Below, in pieces: positions 63,028-64,000 of a stretch of DNA of 64,000 nucleotides. The notes under the pieces were generated by a model that was not told the DNA's origin, did not search any database, and was given only the letters and a program-made list of their open reading frames with translations. The DNA is from Dyadobacter sp. CY312 (lineage in GTDB: Bacteria > Bacteroidota > Bacteroidia > Cytophagales > Spirosomataceae), in NCBI RefSeq assembly GCF_021390535.1, contig NZ_JAJUXG010000015.1, positions 124,001 to 188,000 of the forward strand, written 5' to 3'. The position numbers were made by a program, and so were the translations under genes. Position 1 is the first letter of the stretch. Every line of letters begins with the position of its first letter.

Positions 63028-64000
63028 ATTGTTGTTTTTCAATAAATTACCTCTGCTGTTGATCGCTGTACTGATTGTGTACGGTTGCAAAACCAAAACA
63101 CAGTCTGAGCAAACGGCGGAGCAATCCATCAAACTTGTTTCCAGTCCTGCATTCAATGCCGATTCTGCTTATCAATTCGTTCAAAAACAGGTTGACTTTG
63201 GTCCGCGTGTTCCTAATAGCGCGGCGCACCGTCAATGTGGTGACTATCTGGTTACAACTCTGAAAAAATATGGTTTGCAGGTAACAGAGCAGAATTTCAT
63301 TGCTACTACCTACGACAACAAGAAACTGAACGCCCGCAATATTATCGGAAGCTTTAATCCAAAAGCGTCCAAACGTATTCTACTGGCCTCACACTGGGAT
63401 TCGCGTCCATTCGCCGATCAGGATTCTCTGAACAAAACAAAACCTGTCCCTGCTGCCAACGACGGAGCAAGTGGCGTAGGCGTCTTACTGGAAATTGCAC
63501 GCACACTGGCAACGGCATCCAACAAACCTGATATTGGGGTCGATATTATCTTTTTTGATGCCGAAGACTGGGGAAATTCCGACGTAGCCAAAGATAAATT
63601 CAGTGGCTATTGTCTTGGTTCACAACATTGGGCAGCCAACAAACACATTCCCGGTTACACAGCTTATTTTGGAGTTTTGCTTGATATGGTTGGGGCAAAA
63701 GGTGCTACATTCCTGAAAGAAGGCTATTCGGTACAACTGGCCGAAGGAGTAGTCAAAACCGTTTGGGATCTGGCTAATCAGCTTGGATACAGCAGCTTTT
63801 TCATTGATCAACGTGGATCTTCCATCACCGACGATCACCTGCCTGTGAATGAAGTGGCCAAAATTCCAATGATCGACATCATTCATACCCAACAAGATAA
63901 CATCGCCAAGACGTTTTTCGAAGACTGGCATACCACGAATGATACAATGGAAAATATTGATCCAAAAACGTTAAAAGCTGTCGGGCAAACTTTGGTGCAG
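63011..64000 (+). CDS. M28-family peptidase / glutaminyl-cyclase-like lipoprotein, truncated
   Basis: The frame from the ATG at 63011 stays open for 330 codons to the window end. A lipobox ends in VYGC, so it is a lipoprotein. The zinc enzyme motifs of the M28 / glutaminyl-peptide cyclotransferase group appear in order: SHWDSRPFADQD, ANDGASGVGVLLE, FFDAEDWG, TDDHLPV and DWHTTNDT. The C-terminus is outside the window, probably by few residues. It overlaps the DUF192 gene by 17 bases in another frame; a TTG at 63029 is an alternative start. Confidence 0.88.
   Translation, partial: MLFHSKLLFFNKLPLLLIAVLIVYGCKTKTQSEQTAEQSIKLVSSPAFNADSAYQFVQKQVDFGPRVPNSAAHRQCGDYLVTTLKKYGLQVTEQNFIATTYDNKKLNARNIIGSFNPKASKRILLASHWDSRPFADQDSLNKTKPVPAANDGASGVGVLLEIARTLATASNKPDIGVDIIFFDAEDWGNSDVAKDKFSGYCLGSQHWAANKHIPGYTAYFGVLLDMVGAKGATFLKEGYSVQLAEGVVKTVWDLANQLGYSSFFIDQRGSSITDDHLPVNEVAKIPMIDIIHTQQDNIAKTFFEDWHTTNDTMENIDPKTLKAVGQTLVQ

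Noticed and set aside
1..64000. CRISPR array or defence system.
   Set aside because: No regular direct repeats with spacers, no cas, restriction or toxin-antitoxin pair was recognised anywhere in the window.

Overview
The window looks like chromosomal DNA from a Bacteroidota of the order Cytophagales, most like Dyadobacter and its relatives. This is an inference from gene content, not from a search. The evidence is promoters of the Bacteroidota type (TTG or TTTG, about 20 bases, TAnnTTTG), two secreted proteins ending in a gliding-motility / type IX secretion C-terminal domain, a three-gene sdhC-sdhA-sdhB operon, a meso-DAP-type murE, and several Bacteroidota families (DUF6686-like, DUF5618-like, MarR beside a FadN-like fusion). 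Base composition by eye is moderate and even. I see no phage, plasmid, transposase or CRISPR array.

Region by region. 1-4.0 kb: a minus-strand row of heparinase II/III-like protein, glycosyltransferase, methylglyoxal synthase and a truncated thioredoxin-family gene. 4.1-8.4 kb: a heme uptake operon (DUF6686-like, hmuT, hmuU, hmuV, hmuS) with promoter and terminator. 8.5-12.1 kb: a dicarboxylate symporter, an M3 oligopeptidase and a stand-alone 83-residue lipoprotein gene. 12.2-16.4 kb: a glycan module (SDR epimerase, GT2, GT-C membrane enzyme) facing an Rrf2 regulator. 16.6-20.2 kb: a cytoplasmic metzincin, a stretch without a gene, then a serine hydrolase / ECF sigma / membrane protein operon. 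20.5-24.9 kb: a FadN-like beta-oxidation fusion, MarR regulator and TlpA-like lipoprotein.

25.0-31.5 kb: a partial dcw cluster (rsmH, ftsL-like, PBP, murE, mraY). 31.5-40.4 kb: DUF4136 lipoprotein, aroB, VOC protein, acyltransferase, an APH-like / HAD pair, comM-like ATPase and ompH/skp. 40.6-44.5 kb: the succinate dehydrogenase operon. 44.6-50.8 kb: two near-identical tandem genes for large secreted proteins whose pattern of divergence suggests gene conversion. 50.9-55.6 kb: fabD, tRNA-Gln, the acpP-fabF-rnc operon, and kdsA with a PAP2 phosphatase. 56.4-64.0 kb: GyrI-like protein, tag, a GDPD-alpha/beta hydrolase fusion, a REP-like element, a PfkB kinase, a DUF5618-like protein, cysS, a DUF192 protein and a truncated M28 peptidase.

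Most genes serve housekeeping of the envelope: peptidoglycan precursors, fatty acids, KDO, glycans, and heme and dicarboxylate uptake. The accessory candidates most worth checking are the hydrolase-sigma-membrane operon, the tandem secreted proteins, the GDPD fusion, and several unexplained palindromic sequences.
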